A DNA stretch of 64,000 bases from Homoserinimonas sedimenticola (GCF_026094475.1 NZ_JAPELL010000002.1:186001-250000); one strand, 5' to 3'. Positions 42,519 to 53,877 are shown, counted from the stretch's first letter. Made by a program: numbers and translations. Notes: a model not told the origin generated them from the sequence alone.

Positions 42519-42522
<4 letters not shown>
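41446..42522 (+). CDS. Response regulator fused to PIG-L family deacetylase
   Basis: Protein of 358 residues. The N-terminal receiver domain (1-122) has Glu11-Asp12, phospho-acceptor Asp55 (VVITDIEMPG), Thr at TAH and Lys105 (LTKPIS). The C-terminal PIG-L/LmbE deacetylase (about 134-340) has AHPDD (141-145) and HQDHRAVH (237-244), the Zn-binding motifs for de-N-acetylation of sugars. No DNA-binding output domain. The histidine kinase gene starts within its stop (GTGA). The output of this two-component system would be an enzyme activity, possibly on a GlcNAc-containing cell-surface or small-molecule substrate. Confidence 0.9.
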
Positions 42523-44303
<1,781 letters not shown>

Positions 44304-44317
44304 CGGCTGGGGCGACC

Positions 44318-45514
44318 CTAGTCGCGCAGCCGAAGCAGGCGGGCGGATGCCTCGGCGATGACGTCGTCACGCTTGCAGAAGGCGAAACGCACGAGAGTGG
44401 CCACCTCCGCACGGTCCTCGGGATGCACGAAAGCGGTCAGGGGGACGGCGGCGATCCCGATGCGGGAGGGCAGGGAACGGCAGAACTCGTGTGCGTCGCT
44501 GACGCCGAGGGATGCGGCATCTGCGACGACGAAGTAGCCGGCGCGGGGGAGGAAGGGCTGCATGCCTGCCGCCGCGAGACCCTGCGCGAGGAGGTCGCGC
44601 CGCCGCCGCAGGGTCTGGGTGAGCCCTAAGAAGTAGGAGTCCGGGAGCCCGAGCCCCACGGCGATGGCGGGCTGCAGGGGCGCGGCATTCGCATAGGTCA
44701 GGTACTGCTTGACGGCGAGGATCGCCTGCAGCAGGGGAGCGGGGGCGGTCAACCAGCCGACCTTCCAGCCTGTCGTGTTGAAGGTCTTGCCGCCGCTCGA
44801 GATCGTCACGGTGCGCTCACGGGCACCCGACAGTGTCGCGATGGGCCTGTGTCCACCGTCGAAGACGAGGTGCTCGTACACCTCATCCGTCACGATGACG
44901 GCGTCATGCCGCTGCGCCAGCTCGACGACCAGCTGAAGGGTCTCGCGGTCAAGGATGCTGCCGGTCGGGTTGTGGGGGTCGTTGATCAGGATGATTCGGG
45001 TGCGATCGCTCACGGCGGCGCGCAGCTCGTCGTGGTCGGGTCGGAAGTCCGGCGCACGCAGCGGCACCGTACGGTGGCGGGCGCCGGTCAGCCCGATCAA
45101 CGCGGCGTAGGAGTCGTAGAAGGGGGAGAAGGTAACGACCTCGTCGCCGGCCTCGGTCAGGGCGAGGATCGTCGCGGCCAGCGCCTCGGTCGCCCCCGCC
45201 GTGACCATGACCTCACGCTCTGGGTCCACCTCGAGGTCGTAGAAGCGTCTCTGGTGAGCGGCGACCGCCTCGCGCAGCACGGGTTGGCCGACGCCGGGCG
45301 GGTACTGGTTGACGCCGTCGAGGATCGCCTGTCTCGCGGCATCCAGCACCTCGGAGGGGCCGTCTTCGTCGGGATAGCCCTGGCCCAGGTTGATGGCGCC
45401 GTGCTCGGTCGCGAGCATCGTCATCTCGGCGAAGATCGTCTGGCTCAGCGCGCCCGAGTCGTCGAGGAGCAGGGCGGCCCTGGCGCTGCGGGACCACGGC
45501 CCGGGAATCGTCAT
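44318..45514 (-). CDS. PLP-dependent class I/II aminotransferase (DapC/KAT-like)
   Basis: Fold-type I aminotransferase, 398 residues. NLGQGYPDEDGP (substrate loop), YPPGVGQPVLREAV, NDPHNPTGSIL, DEVYEHLVFDG and the PLP-lysine motif SSGGKTFNTTGWKVGW (Lys about 237) are visible. This set is shared by N-succinyldiaminopimelate aminotransferase DapC of M. tuberculosis and kynurenine/methionine aminotransferases. Convergent with the histidine kinase. Confidence 0.88.
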   Translation of the reverse strand: MTIPGPWSRSARAALLLDDSGALSQTIFAEMTMLATEHGAINLGQGYPDEDGPSEVLDAARQAILDGVNQYPPGVGQPVLREAVAAHQRRFYDLEVDPEREVMVTAGATEALAATILALTEAGDEVVTFSPFYDSYAALIGLTGARHRTVPLRAPDFRPDHDELRAAVSDRTRIILINDPHNPTGSILDRETLQLVVELAQRHDAVIVTDEVYEHLVFDGGHRPIATLSGARERTVTISSGGKTFNTTGWKVGWLTAPAPLLQAILAVKQYLTYANAAPLQPAIAVGLGLPDSYFLGLTQTLRRRRDLLAQGLAAAGMQPFLPRAGYFVVADAASLGVSDAHEFCRSLPSRIGIAAVPLTAFVHPEDRAEVATLVRFAFCKRDDVIAEASARLLRLRD

Positions 45515-45653
45515 TGTCGGCCACCTGCCATGCTTCCGAGGTTACCGTGGAGGGCAGCAGACGACCGCAGCAAAGGATCGGCAGGCTCCGAGCCCGCCCA
45601 TAGGATTCGCATAGCTTGAGCGTGGACGCTGGGAACACGCGAAAGGAGCCACC

Positions 45654-47180
45654 ATGACCGACAGGCCCGAGAACCACGACGAAACCCCCCGCGAGGCGGC
45701 AGAGGGTCAGCCGGAGCACCGCACGGAGGACCCCACTCCACCGGACGCTCCCGTGTCGATGACTCCCGAGACGACAGCTTCCGCGGCAGATGCGCCCCAG
45801 ATGGATGCGCCCCCCGCAGGCGCGCCCGTCGCCGCCGCGCCTGCCTCCTCTCTTCCCGCTGGTGCGGGCACCGCGACGAGCACACCGAACGCTGCCTCGG
45901 CGCCCACCGCCGCGAGTGACGCTCGGACGGCGGGGCTGGGCGACCGCGATGCCGCCGCGGCTCCTGAGAAGCCGAAGCGATCTGTCGGCGTCGGCATGAT
46001 CGCTGTCGCTGCCATCGCCGCCCTCCTCGGCGGTGGCGTCGGTGCCGGCGTCTACGCGGCGATTGACGGCCGCTCTGCTCCGACGAGCCAGAGCGGCGTC
46101 GTCGGCACGAACGTCATGATCAATGACGTCGACAACGCGACGGTCATCAGCGGTGTCGCCGCGACCGTCGCCCCGTCTGTCGTGACCCTTCAGGTCGCTG
46201 GCGCCTCCGCGAGCGGCAGCGGGTCTGGCGTGGTCCTCTCCGAGGACGGCTACATTCTCACGAATGCTCACGTCGCGACCCTGAGCGGCGCGGAGGCTTC
46301 GCCCACGATCCAGGTGCAGACCTACGACGGCCGTCTCTTCGACGCGACCCTCGTCGGCAGCGACCCCATCGCAGACCTCGCTGTCGTCAAGGTCGATGCG
46401 GATGTGGAGTTCCAGCCCGCCGAGTTCGCGGATTCCGACGAGCTCAACGTGGGAGACACGACGATCGCGATCGGCGCGCCCCTCGGCCTTGCCAACACGG
46501 TCACGAGCGGCGTCGTGAGTGCCCTCAACCGCAGCATCACGGTCGCGTCTTCCGCCGCGCCCGAGACGGAGGAGCAGCCCGAGGCCACTCCCGACCCCGA
46601 CGGCTGGGGCCCCTTCGACTTCTGGGAGTTCGACAACGGCCAGCCCGGCCAGGGCACGACCGCGACGACCACGATCGCTCTCCCCGTGATCCAGACGGAT
46701 GCCGCGATCAACCCCGGCAACTCGGGGGGCGCGCTCCTCGACGAGGACGGCAACGTCATCGGAATCAACGTCGCGATCGCGAGCACGGGCAGTTCGAGCG
46801 CGTCGACGGCGGGAAGCATCGGCGTGGGCTTCGCGATCCCCTCGAACCTCGCCCAGCGCGTCGCCTCCGAGCTGATCGCGGACGGAACGGCCAGCCACGG
46901 CCTCCTGGGGGCGACGGTGGCGGATGTCACGGACGACACCTCGGTGGAGAGCGACGTCGTCGGCGCCTCGATTCAAACGGTCACCGAGGGCGGGGCCGCC
47001 GAGCAGGCCGGTCTGCAACAGGGTGACGTCGTCGTCGAGTTCAACGGCCTGCCCATCACCGGCAAGACCGACCTGACGGCGCAGGTGCGGGTGCTCGCGG
47101 GCGGCGAGTCCGCCGAACTGGTCTACGTGCGAGACGGCGAGCGCAACACCGTCACCGTCACGCTCGGCGAGCTCAGCTGA
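45654..47180 (+). CDS. HtrA/DegP-like membrane serine protease with PDZ
   Basis: Protein of 508 residues. A long Pro/Ala/Thr-rich cytoplasmic segment (1-110) precedes one transmembrane helix (about 114-136). The trypsin-like domain has His in ILTNAHV, Asp in PIADLAVVKVD and Ser in NPGNSGGALLD. A C-terminal PDZ domain follows (about 415-500, AAEQAGLQQGDVVVEFNG). An insert of about 45 acidic Pro/Gly-rich residues lies in the protease domain (about 300-345). Envelope quality-control role by family. Confidence 0.93.
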   Translation: MTDRPENHDETPREAAEGQPEHRTEDPTPPDAPVSMTPETTASAADAPQMDAPPAGAPVAAAPASSLPAGAGTATSTPNAASAPTAASDARTAGLGDRDAAAAPEKPKRSVGVGMIAVAAIAALLGGGVGAGVYAAIDGRSAPTSQSGVVGTNVMINDVDNATVISGVAATVAPSVVTLQVAGASASGSGSGVVLSEDGYILTNAHVATLSGAEASPTIQVQTYDGRLFDATLVGSDPIADLAVVKVDADVEFQPAEFADSDELNVGDTTIAIGAPLGLANTVTSGVVSALNRSITVASSAAPETEEQPEATPDPDGWGPFDFWEFDNGQPGQGTTATTTIALPVIQTDAAINPGNSGGALLDEDGNVIGINVAIASTGSSSASTAGSIGVGFAIPSNLAQRVASELIADGTASHGLLGATVADVTDDTSVESDVVGASIQTVTEGGAAEQAGLQQGDVVVEFNGLPITGKTDLTAQVRVLAGGESAELVYVRDGERNTVTVTLGELS

Positions 47181-47212
47181 GGGCGGTCGTCGGCACCCTG
47201 CTGATAGGCTCA

Positions 47213-47250
47213 CCCCAGCCCGCGACACCGGTCGTGGGCTGGGGTCGTCC
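47213..47250 (+). terminator. Terminator after the HtrA gene
   Basis: 14-bp stem CCCCAGCCCGCGAC / GTCGTGGGCTGGGG with one G:U pair and a 4-nt loop, followed shortly by TTTTT at about 47254. Confidence 0.8.
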
Positions 47251-47286
47251 CCATTTTTGGCTCCGAATCTGTGATGACTGGAAAGC

Positions 47287-48312
47287 ATGCCGCGAGAGTC
47301 CGCTGAACACCCCGGTGTCTCCTATGTCATGCCGGTGCTCAACGAAGTCGAGCACATCGAGGCCGCGGTGCTGAGCCTCACGGCTCAGGACTATCCGGGC
47401 GAGTGCGAGATTGTGCTCGCGCTCGGCCCCAGCGTGGATGGCACCAACCGGGTGATCGAGCAGCTCGCCGCCGAGGACCCGCGCATCCGCAGCATCCCCA
47501 ACGACCTCGGCAGCACGCCGGGCGGGCTCAACGCGGCCATCCGCGCCTCGCACCACCCCGTCGTGGTGCGGGTCGACGCCCACTCCGTGCTGCCGCCCGA
47601 CTACACGCGCATCGCGGTCGAGACGCTCCTGCGCACGGGGGCCGACAATGTGGGCGGAATCATGCAGGCGGAGGGCACGACGGCGTTCGAGCGTGCGGTC
47701 GCGCACGCCTATGGCTCGAAGGCGGGGCTCGGCGGCACGCCTCATCACGTCGGCGGGCAGGAGGGGCCGGCCGAGACGGCCTACCTCGGCACGTTCCGGC
47801 GTCACCGCCTGCTCGAGGTGGGGCTCTTCGACGAGGGCATCAAGCGCGGGCAGGACTGGGAACTCAACCGTCGGCTGCGCGCCACGGGCGGCACCGTCTG
47901 GTTCACGCCGGCGCTCAAGGTCGTCTATCGTCCGCGGTCGAGTCTTGTGAAGCTCATCCGCCAGTTCGTCGCGACGGGCATCTGGCGCGGGGAGCTCGCG
48001 CGCCGCTTCCCGAGCGAGAACGGCCTGCGCTACTTCGTGCCGCCCCTCGCCGTCACGGGGATCCTGCTGGGGATCATCCTCGGGATTATCGGCCTCGCGA
48101 CGGAATCGTGGCTCAGCGCCGCATTCGTGATCCCGGCGCTGTATGCCCTCTTCGTCGTCGCCGCCGCGATCCCCGTGTTGCGCAAGGAGGGACCGCGCTC
48201 CGCCGCCTGGTATCTCATCGTGCTCCCGTGCATCCACTTCGCCTGGGGCACGGGCTTCGTGCTGGGCTTCCTCAAGCTCAGCCGCAACATCACCGCGCAG
48301 GTGGGTCGGTGA
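47287..48312 (+). CDS. Family 2 glycosyltransferase with C-terminal membrane helices
   Basis: Protein of 341 residues. GT-A domain: SYVMPVLNEVEHIEAAVLSL, metal motif VRVDAHS (Asp-x-His form), and acceptor region KRGQDWELNRRL. Three to four transmembrane helices after about residue 255. Similar to succinoglycan ExoA-type transferases. First gene of a four-gene unit joined by 1-bp and 4-bp overlaps. Confidence 0.88.
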   Translation: MPRESAEHPGVSYVMPVLNEVEHIEAAVLSLTAQDYPGECEIVLALGPSVDGTNRVIEQLAAEDPRIRSIPNDLGSTPGGLNAAIRASHHPVVVRVDAHSVLPPDYTRIAVETLLRTGADNVGGIMQAEGTTAFERAVAHAYGSKAGLGGTPHHVGGQEGPAETAYLGTFRRHRLLEVGLFDEGIKRGQDWELNRRLRATGGTVWFTPALKVVYRPRSSLVKLIRQFVATGIWRGELARRFPSENGLRYFVPPLAVTGILLGIILGIIGLATESWLSAAFVIPALYALFVVAAAIPVLRKEGPRSAAWYLIVLPCIHFAWGTGFVLGFLKLSRNITAQVGR

Positions 48313-49115
48313 TGGGCTCGGAGCGGGGCCGGCCCCAGTCGATCGCCGAGCTGCGGGCCGTCGCCCAGCCGCCCGAGGTGCGCCTTCGGGCCAACGCGGA
48401 GCACTGGACGGCGTCGCTCTACCTGCGCGATCTCTCGCCCTACCTGACCTGGGTGCTGCTGCGCACCTCCATCTCTGCCAACGGCGTGACGGGCGTCATG
48501 ATCCTCGTCGGCTGGGGCACAGCCCTGTCGCTCCTCGTGCCCGGGATCGGGGGCGCCCTGCTGGCGCTCGTCATGGGGCAGCTGCAGATGCTCGTCGACT
48601 GCTGCGACGGCGAAGTGGCACGGTGGCGCGGCACGAGTTCCCCGGCGGGCGTATTCCTCGACAAGGTGGGGCACTACACGACGGAGGGACTCATCCCGAT
48701 CGTCCTCGGCATCCGTGCGGCCGGGTACCCCTTCGACGCACCGGAGGACTTCTTCTGGACCACGCTGGGCCTCCTGCTCTCGGTCCTGATCATCCTCAAC
48801 AAAGCGCTCAACGACATGGTGCACGTCGCCCGCGCCAACGCGGGCCTGCCAAAGCTCGCCGATCGCAGGGAGGAGTCGGCACCCCGGCCCGGTCTCGTCG
48901 CGACCCTGCGCCGCGCCGCCCGCTTCGTGCCCTTCCACCGGCTCTATCACTCCGTCGAACTCACGATGCTCGTCTTCGCGGCCGCCATCGTGGGGCTCTT
49001 CATCGGACCCCAGCTTGCCGACCGGGCGCTCCTCATGGCTCTCGTGCCGCTTGCGGCACTTGCGCTTGCGGGGCACTTCGTGGCGATCATGGCGTCGCGG
49101 CGCGTGCGGGCGTGA
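48312..49115 (+). CDS. CDP-alcohol phosphatidyltransferase-like membrane enzyme with altered motif
   Basis: Protein of 267 residues; the ATG shares its A with the preceding stop (TGATG). The CDP-OH-P signature D-x2-D-G-x2-A-R-x8-G-x3-D-x3-D is present as DCCDGEVAR, then G-VFL-D-KVG-H: the last, catalytic Asp is His (HYTTEG). About six membrane helices. It transfers a polyol- or alcohol-phosphate from a CDP donor in family members. Between two glycosyltransferases in an envelope-polymer operon. Confidence 0.85.
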   Translation: MGSERGRPQSIAELRAVAQPPEVRLRANAEHWTASLYLRDLSPYLTWVLLRTSISANGVTGVMILVGWGTALSLLVPGIGGALLALVMGQLQMLVDCCDGEVARWRGTSSPAGVFLDKVGHYTTEGLIPIVLGIRAAGYPFDAPEDFFWTTLGLLLSVLIILNKALNDMVHVARANAGLPKLADRREESAPRPGLVATLRRAARFVPFHRLYHSVELTMLVFAAAIVGLFIGPQLADRALLMALVPLAALALAGHFVAIMASRRVRA

Positions 49116-49984
49116 CCGTGCTGCCGACCGTCGGCGTCGTCGTGCTCACGCAGGGCACGCGTCCCGTGGAACTCGCCGAGGGGCTCGCGAGCGTGCTCGC
49201 CCAGGAGGCGGTCTCCCTGGACATCGTGGTCGTCGGCAACGGCTGGCAGCCGACAGGGCTCCCGGAGGGCGTGCGCGCCCTCGGTCTCGCCGAGAATCTC
49301 GGCATCCCCGCCGGACGCAATCGTGGCGTCGGCGAGGTGGAGGGGGAGTGGCTCTTCTTCCTCGACGACGACGCGAGCGTGCCGTCCCCCAGCTTTCTCG
49401 CCGACGCGATCGCTCTGATGTCTGCAGACACGTCGATCGGTCTCGTGCAGCCCCGCGTCGTCGACCCCTCGGGTGTCACGAATCCGCGACGCTGGGTGCC
49501 GCGGATCCGTAAGGGCGAGGCGGATGCCTCCGGCAACGTCTTCTCGGTCTGGGAGGGCGCCCTCGTGATGCCGCGGAGGGTCTTCGACGCGACGGGCGGC
49601 TGGGCCGAGCCCTTCTTCTACGCCCATGAGGGCATCGAGCTCGCGTGGCGGGTGTGGGACCAGGGCCTGCGCACCTGGTACGCGGGTGACCTCGTCGCAC
49701 ACCATCCCGCGATCGAGCAGACGCGGCATTCGTACTACTACCGGCTCAACGCCCGCAACCGCGTGTGGCTTGCGAAGCGCAACCTGCCGTGGCTGATCGC
49801 GCCGCTCTACGTCGGCAGCTGGACGGGCATCCAAGTGCTGCGTTGGGCGAGGAATTCCGATGCGCTGAAGGCGTGGTTCGGCGGTTGGTGGGAGGGCTTG
49901 CGCACCCCTGTCGAGGGGCGCCGCCGCATCAAGTGGGTAACGGTGTGGCGCATGGCCCGCGCCGGCAGGCCTCCCTTGGTTTAA
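49112..49984 (+). CDS. Family 2 glycosyltransferase (rhamnosyl/galactofuranosyl-type)
   Basis: Protein of 290 residues with a GTG start overlapping the upstream stop by 4 bp. GVVVLTQGTRPVEL, LGLAENLGIPAGRNRG, LFFLDDDASV (DxD) and HEGIELAWRVWDQG are typical of WcaA/GlfT-like inverting transferases. It adds sugars to a lipid-linked envelope polymer by context. Confidence 0.88.
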   Translation: MTVLPTVGVVVLTQGTRPVELAEGLASVLAQEAVSLDIVVVGNGWQPTGLPEGVRALGLAENLGIPAGRNRGVGEVEGEWLFFLDDDASVPSPSFLADAIALMSADTSIGLVQPRVVDPSGVTNPRRWVPRIRKGEADASGNVFSVWEGALVMPRRVFDATGGWAEPFFYAHEGIELAWRVWDQGLRTWYAGDLVAHHPAIEQTRHSYYYRLNARNRVWLAKRNLPWLIAPLYVGSWTGIQVLRWARNSDALKAWFGGWWEGLRTPVEGRRRIKWVTVWRMARAGRPPLV

Positions 49985-49991
49985 TGGTCTG

Positions 49992-51290
49992 ATGCCGCTG
50001 CGCAACGACATCACCACTGCCCGCCGGCTGCTCAGGAATCTCCTCCGCGGGCGACGCACCCGCAATGAGCTGACGCGCAGGCTTCCCGCCGCGTCGAAGC
50101 CGCAGGCAGGCAGCATCCAGGTCGCCGTCTACTTCGCGGATGCCGCAGTCAACATGTACCAGGTGCGGCAGTGGTATGCCCCGCTCGCGGAGCTCTCGAA
50201 GCGTTGGCCCGTAGCGATCATCGCGCGCACCCCCAGCACGATGTTGCGGCTGCTCGACGAGGCGCCTGTGCCCGTCGTGTATGCGCGCAAGGTGGTCGAC
50301 CTCGAGAAGTTCGTCGCCGAGCAGGACCTGCGCATCGTCTTCTACGTCAATCAGAACGCCCGGAACTTCCAGATGTTCCGCTACGGGCGCATGTGGCACG
50401 TGTTCATCAACCACGGCGAGTCCGACAAGATGTACATGACCACCAACCAGTTCAAGGCCTACGACTACAGCTTCATCGCGGGGGAGGCCGCCCACGAGCG
50501 CCTGGCGCGTAAACTGTGGGCCTTCGATGTCGACCGTCGCACGATCCAGATCGGCCGGCCTCAGGCGGACCACATGGCGGGCGAGCTGCCTTACACGCCC
50601 GACGAGCGCACTGTCGTGCTCTACTCACCCACCTGGGAGGGTGATCGCGCTGCAGCGGCCTACGGCTCGGTCGCCTCGCACGGCGTCGCCCTCACGCGGG
50701 CGCTTCTCGCCGACCCGCGCTTCCGGCTCGTGTACCGTCCGCATCCGCGCACGGGCGTGCTCGACCCGGCCACAAAGGCGGCGAACGAGACCATCATCGC
50801 GGCGATCGCGGCCGCCAACACCGCCGACCCGACCGCGCAGCACGTCTTCGACGACGGTCCGACGCTTGGCTGGCAGCTCGCAGCGGCGGATGTCGCGATC
50901 ACCGACATCTCGGCGATGATCTACGACCGGCTCGCGACCGGCAAGCCGCTCCTCGTCACGCGCCCCTCCTCGCCCGAAGCTGACGTGGACGCGGAAGGCT
51001 ACCTGGGGGCGGCCGAGTGGCTCTCGGCGGAGGAGGCGGCGGATGTCGTCACCCACGTCGAGCGGGTGAGCGAGGACGAAGCGGCGCTCGAGACCCTACG
51101 GTACTGGGTGCGCCGCCACTTCGGGGATACGACCCCGGGTGCGGCGACCGCCCGCTTCCACGCCGCCGTCGAACAGCTCATGGGGGAGTGGGAGCGGCAC
51201 GCGGCCATCCACCGGGGCGACCGTCTCGAGCGGGAGGCGGACCCCTTCACGCGCGACGAGGACGACGAGGTCACGCCCGGCACGGAGTGA
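49992..51290 (+). CDS. CDP-glycerol glycerophosphotransferase family (TagF-like)
   Basis: Protein of 432 residues. Motifs of the TagF/TagB GT-B fold are visible: FINHGESDK, VVLYSPTWEG, YRPHPRTG (His-Pro donor site) and ITDISAMIYD followed by GKPLLVT. It would polymerise or prime a polyol-phosphate chain. The C-terminal 25 residues are acidic. Close to the preceding glycosyltransferase (7 bp). Confidence 0.9.
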   Translation: MPLRNDITTARRLLRNLLRGRRTRNELTRRLPAASKPQAGSIQVAVYFADAAVNMYQVRQWYAPLAELSKRWPVAIIARTPSTMLRLLDEAPVPVVYARKVVDLEKFVAEQDLRIVFYVNQNARNFQMFRYGRMWHVFINHGESDKMYMTTNQFKAYDYSFIAGEAAHERLARKLWAFDVDRRTIQIGRPQADHMAGELPYTPDERTVVLYSPTWEGDRAAAAYGSVASHGVALTRALLADPRFRLVYRPHPRTGVLDPATKAANETIIAAIAAANTADPTAQHVFDDGPTLGWQLAAADVAITDISAMIYDRLATGKPLLVTRPSSPEADVDAEGYLGAAEWLSAEEAADVVTHVERVSEDEAALETLRYWVRRHFGDTTPGAATARFHAAVEQLMGEWERHAAIHRGDRLEREADPFTRDEDDEVTPGTE

Positions 51291-51305
51291 CGCTCGGCAC
51301 CCCAG

Positions 51306-52184
51306 TCAGGAAGCTTCGCCGGATCGCTCGGCAGCAGCATCCGGCTTCTCAGCGGCAGTGCTGCTGGGAGCGGCGGGGAGTTGACGGCGCAGGGGGATGA
51401 GGAGCGGCGAAACCTTCGGCAGGCGGACGCTCGGCCGCGGTCGCGGCGGGTTCACCTGCTCGAGGTTGGGCGGGAAGACGGCCGGGGCCGGCCCGAAGGC
51501 CTGACGCGACGCAGCGACGATGCGCCGCCCGAGGAGGTGGTTCGCGGTGCCGCCGACGACAGCGCCGACACCGAAGGGCAGGAGCCGGCCGACGGCACCG
51601 GCCGAGGTGTTGCGCGCGAAGCGGCCGATGAAGGCGCGCTTGACCCGATCGGCGATGGGCCCCACGAAGGCCTGCGGCACGGAGCGGCCGATGACGTCTC
51701 CCCAGAAGGCCGTCCGGGGCACGCCGCGCCCCGTCGCCTGTGCAGCGAGGTTCCGCACGAGCTCGGCGCCGCTCGTGCCGAGCATCATCGCCATCACGAC
51801 GGTGCGTGCGCGGTCGGGGTCCGTTACGGCGATGCCGTGGATCTCGGTGACGGACTGTGCGAAGAGGGCGCTCATCTCGAGGAAGACGCCCGTCTCCACG
51901 CCCGTGAGGGCGAGGCTGACCCCAGTGCCAACACCGGGGACGACGGCCGCTGCGCCGACGCCGGCGCCGCCCGCCGTAACCGCAGAGAGGTAGTGCTTCT
52001 CAAGGATGCGGATGATCTCCTCCGGCGAAGCATCCGGATGCCGCCGCCGCACGTTTCGCACGTGGGCGAGCACGGCGGGCCGCTGTGTCGTGATGAGCCG
52101 GTCGAAGCCGCGCACCACCATCGTGGGCGAGGTAGTGATGTGTTCCTGCTCCGTCACGACGGCCTCCTTCTGCTGGGTGTTCAA
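51306..52184 (-). CDS. EcsC-like hypothetical protein
   Basis: Protein of 292 residues. The central region (about 65-150, AGGAGVGAAAVVPGVGTGVSLAL and FAQSVTEIHGI) is Gly/Ala-rich and amphipathic, resembling EcsC-family proteins. A second Gly-rich segment is at about 200-225, and the C-terminus is Pro/Arg-rich. An alternative GTG start is at Val10. Function unknown. Convergent with the TagF-like gene. Confidence 0.6.
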   Translation of the reverse strand: MNTQQKEAVVTEQEHITTSPTMVVRGFDRLITTQRPAVLAHVRNVRRRHPDASPEEIIRILEKHYLSAVTAGGAGVGAAAVVPGVGTGVSLALTGVETGVFLEMSALFAQSVTEIHGIAVTDPDRARTVVMAMMLGTSGAELVRNLAAQATGRGVPRTAFWGDVIGRSVPQAFVGPIADRVKRAFIGRFARNTSAGAVGRLLPFGVGAVVGGTANHLLGRRIVAASRQAFGPAPAVFPPNLEQVNPPRPRPSVRLPKVSPLLIPLRRQLPAAPSSTAAEKPDAAAERSGEAS

Positions 52185-52259
52185 TGCTAGGCCGACGAGC
52201 GTGAGGATCCGCTCTGCGCGAGTCGCCGGGGCCGATTGCCCGCGCGACTGTGCAAGCGA

Positions 52260-53015
52260 CTAGGAGTTGTAGTCGGCGTTGTACCGCTCGAGCACCTCGT
52301 CGATGGGGGCATCGAGCACGAGGCGTCCCTTGTCGAGGTAGAGCCCGCGCGTGCAGAAGCGCCTGAGGTCGCGCTCGTTGTGGGAGACGAAGAAGAGGGT
52401 GCGCCCACCCTCGAGCAGTTCCTCGATGCGCCGGTAGCACTTCTCGCGGAATGCCTTATCGCCCACGGCGAGAACCTCGTCCACCAGCAGGATCGGTTCC
52501 TCGAGTCGGGTGACGACGGCGAAGGCGATGCGCACGCGCATCCCGCTGGAGAGGTGCTTGTAGGGGGTGTCGAGGAAGTCGCCGATCTCAGCGAACTCGA
52601 TGATCTCGTCGAATCGCTCCTCGATCTCGGCTCGGGACATCCCGTGCAGGCCCGCCGTGAGGAAGACGTTGTCGCGCACCGTGAGATCGTCGACGAAACC
52701 GCCTGTGATCTCGATGAGCGGCGCGACACCTCCGCGCACCGACACAGACCCCTCATCGGGCAGGATGACCTCGGCCACAAGCTTGAGGAGCGTCGACTTG
52801 CCCTGCCCGTTGCGGCCGACGACACCGATCGCCTCGCCCGCAGACACCGAGAAATCAACGTTCCGCAGAGCCCAGAACTCGCCGGGCCGGCTGCGGCGGG
52901 CGCGGCCCGCGAAGAGGTCCTTGAAGCTGCGACGCGCACGGCGGTTGCGCTTGAAGCGGATGCCGGCATCCGTCACATCGATGACGGCCGGACGCGATTC
53001 GGATGCTGCTGCCAT
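52260..53015 (-). CDS. ABC transporter ATPase for polysaccharide/teichoic acid export (TagH/Wzt-like)
   Basis: ATPase of 251 residues. Walker A GRNGQGKST, signature LSSGMRVRIAFA, Walker B ILLVDEVLAVGD and the switch His in VSHNERDL. The adjacent permease, the short N-terminal extension with basic KRNRRARRSFKD and the neighbouring polymer genes indicate an ABC-2 polysaccharide exporter. No C-terminal carbohydrate-binding domain. 1-bp overlap with the permease gene. Confidence 0.92.
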   Translation of the reverse strand: MAAASESRPAVIDVTDAGIRFKRNRRARRSFKDLFAGRARRSRPGEFWALRNVDFSVSAGEAIGVVGRNGQGKSTLLKLVAEVILPDEGSVSVRGGVAPLIEITGGFVDDLTVRDNVFLTAGLHGMSRAEIEERFDEIIEFAEIGDFLDTPYKHLSSGMRVRIAFAVVTRLEEPILLVDEVLAVGDKAFREKCYRRIEELLEGGRTLFFVSHNERDLRRFCTRGLYLDKGRLVLDAPIDEVLERYNADYNS

Positions 53016-53812
53016 CAGATCTCCTTGAGCACGGCACGCTCCGTGCGCCGGAACACGAGAAGGCCGATCACGAGGAAGGCGGCACTCATCGCGGCCCCGA
53101 TGCCGATGGTCTGCCAGTCCAGCTGCTCGGGGAAGAACGCCCCCCGGTAGAGGGAGAAGATCCCCGCGAGCGGATTGAAGGAGGCCCAGAAGTGCAACCC
53201 CTCGGGCAGGTCGGTGATGCCGTAGATGATGGGGGAGGCGTAGAAGAGGAAGCGCAGCGCGAGCTTGGTTGCTCGCTCGAGGTCGCGGAAGAAGACGACG
53301 AGCGGTGCGACGATCAGGCCGATGCCCATCACGAGCATCGCCTGCAGCACGACCGCGAGCGGGAACAGCACGACCTGCCAGTGCAGCTGCGCGCCCGTGG
53401 CGATCGCGAATACCGCCAGCACCGGAATGCTCGCGAGGAACTCGATGCCCTTGGAGAGCACGATGCGGTTGACCCAGATCGTGCGGGGCAGCTTGGTCGA
53501 CCGCACGAGCTTCGCCTCACGGATGAAGGCGCGCGTGCTGTCAGAGACGCCTCCGTTGAACCACATCCACGGCAGCAGTGCGACAAGCAGGAAGACGATG
53601 TAGGGCTCTTCGCCCACGGGACGTTCGAATACCTGCGTGAAGACGAACCAGTAGATGGAGGCCATCACGAGCGGATCGAGGATCGACCACACGTAGCCGA
53701 GCGCGGATGTGGAGTAGCGCACTCGGAGGTCGCGCACCGTCAGCAGCCAGAGCGAGCGCCGATAGCGCTCGACAGGCGACCACTGCGGTCGCGGGGCGGG
53801 GCTGACGGGCAC
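53015..53812 (-). CDS. ABC-2 permease for polysaccharide/teichoic acid export (TagG/Wzm-like)
   Basis: Integral membrane protein of 265 residues with six helices. LWLLTVRDLRVRYSTSALGYVWSILDPL is the typical N-terminal amphipathic segment and first helix of TagG/RfbA permeases; IIYGITDLPEG and NPLAGIFSLYRGAFF near the end also fit. It partners with the ATPase to export a lipid-linked polymer. Confidence 0.92.
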   Translation of the reverse strand: MPVSPAPRPQWSPVERYRRSLWLLTVRDLRVRYSTSALGYVWSILDPLVMASIYWFVFTQVFERPVGEEPYIVFLLVALLPWMWFNGGVSDSTRAFIREAKLVRSTKLPRTIWVNRIVLSKGIEFLASIPVLAVFAIATGAQLHWQVVLFPLAVVLQAMLVMGIGLIVAPLVVFFRDLERATKLALRFLFYASPIIYGITDLPEGLHFWASFNPLAGIFSLYRGAFFPEQLDWQTIGIGAAMSAAFLVIGLLVFRRTERAVLKEI

Positions 53813-53877
53813 CCGCCTATCGTATTGGGTCGCGGCTGCGCAGCCCCCGCGATCGGGGCGCGTCCGCCCTCCGCGGC

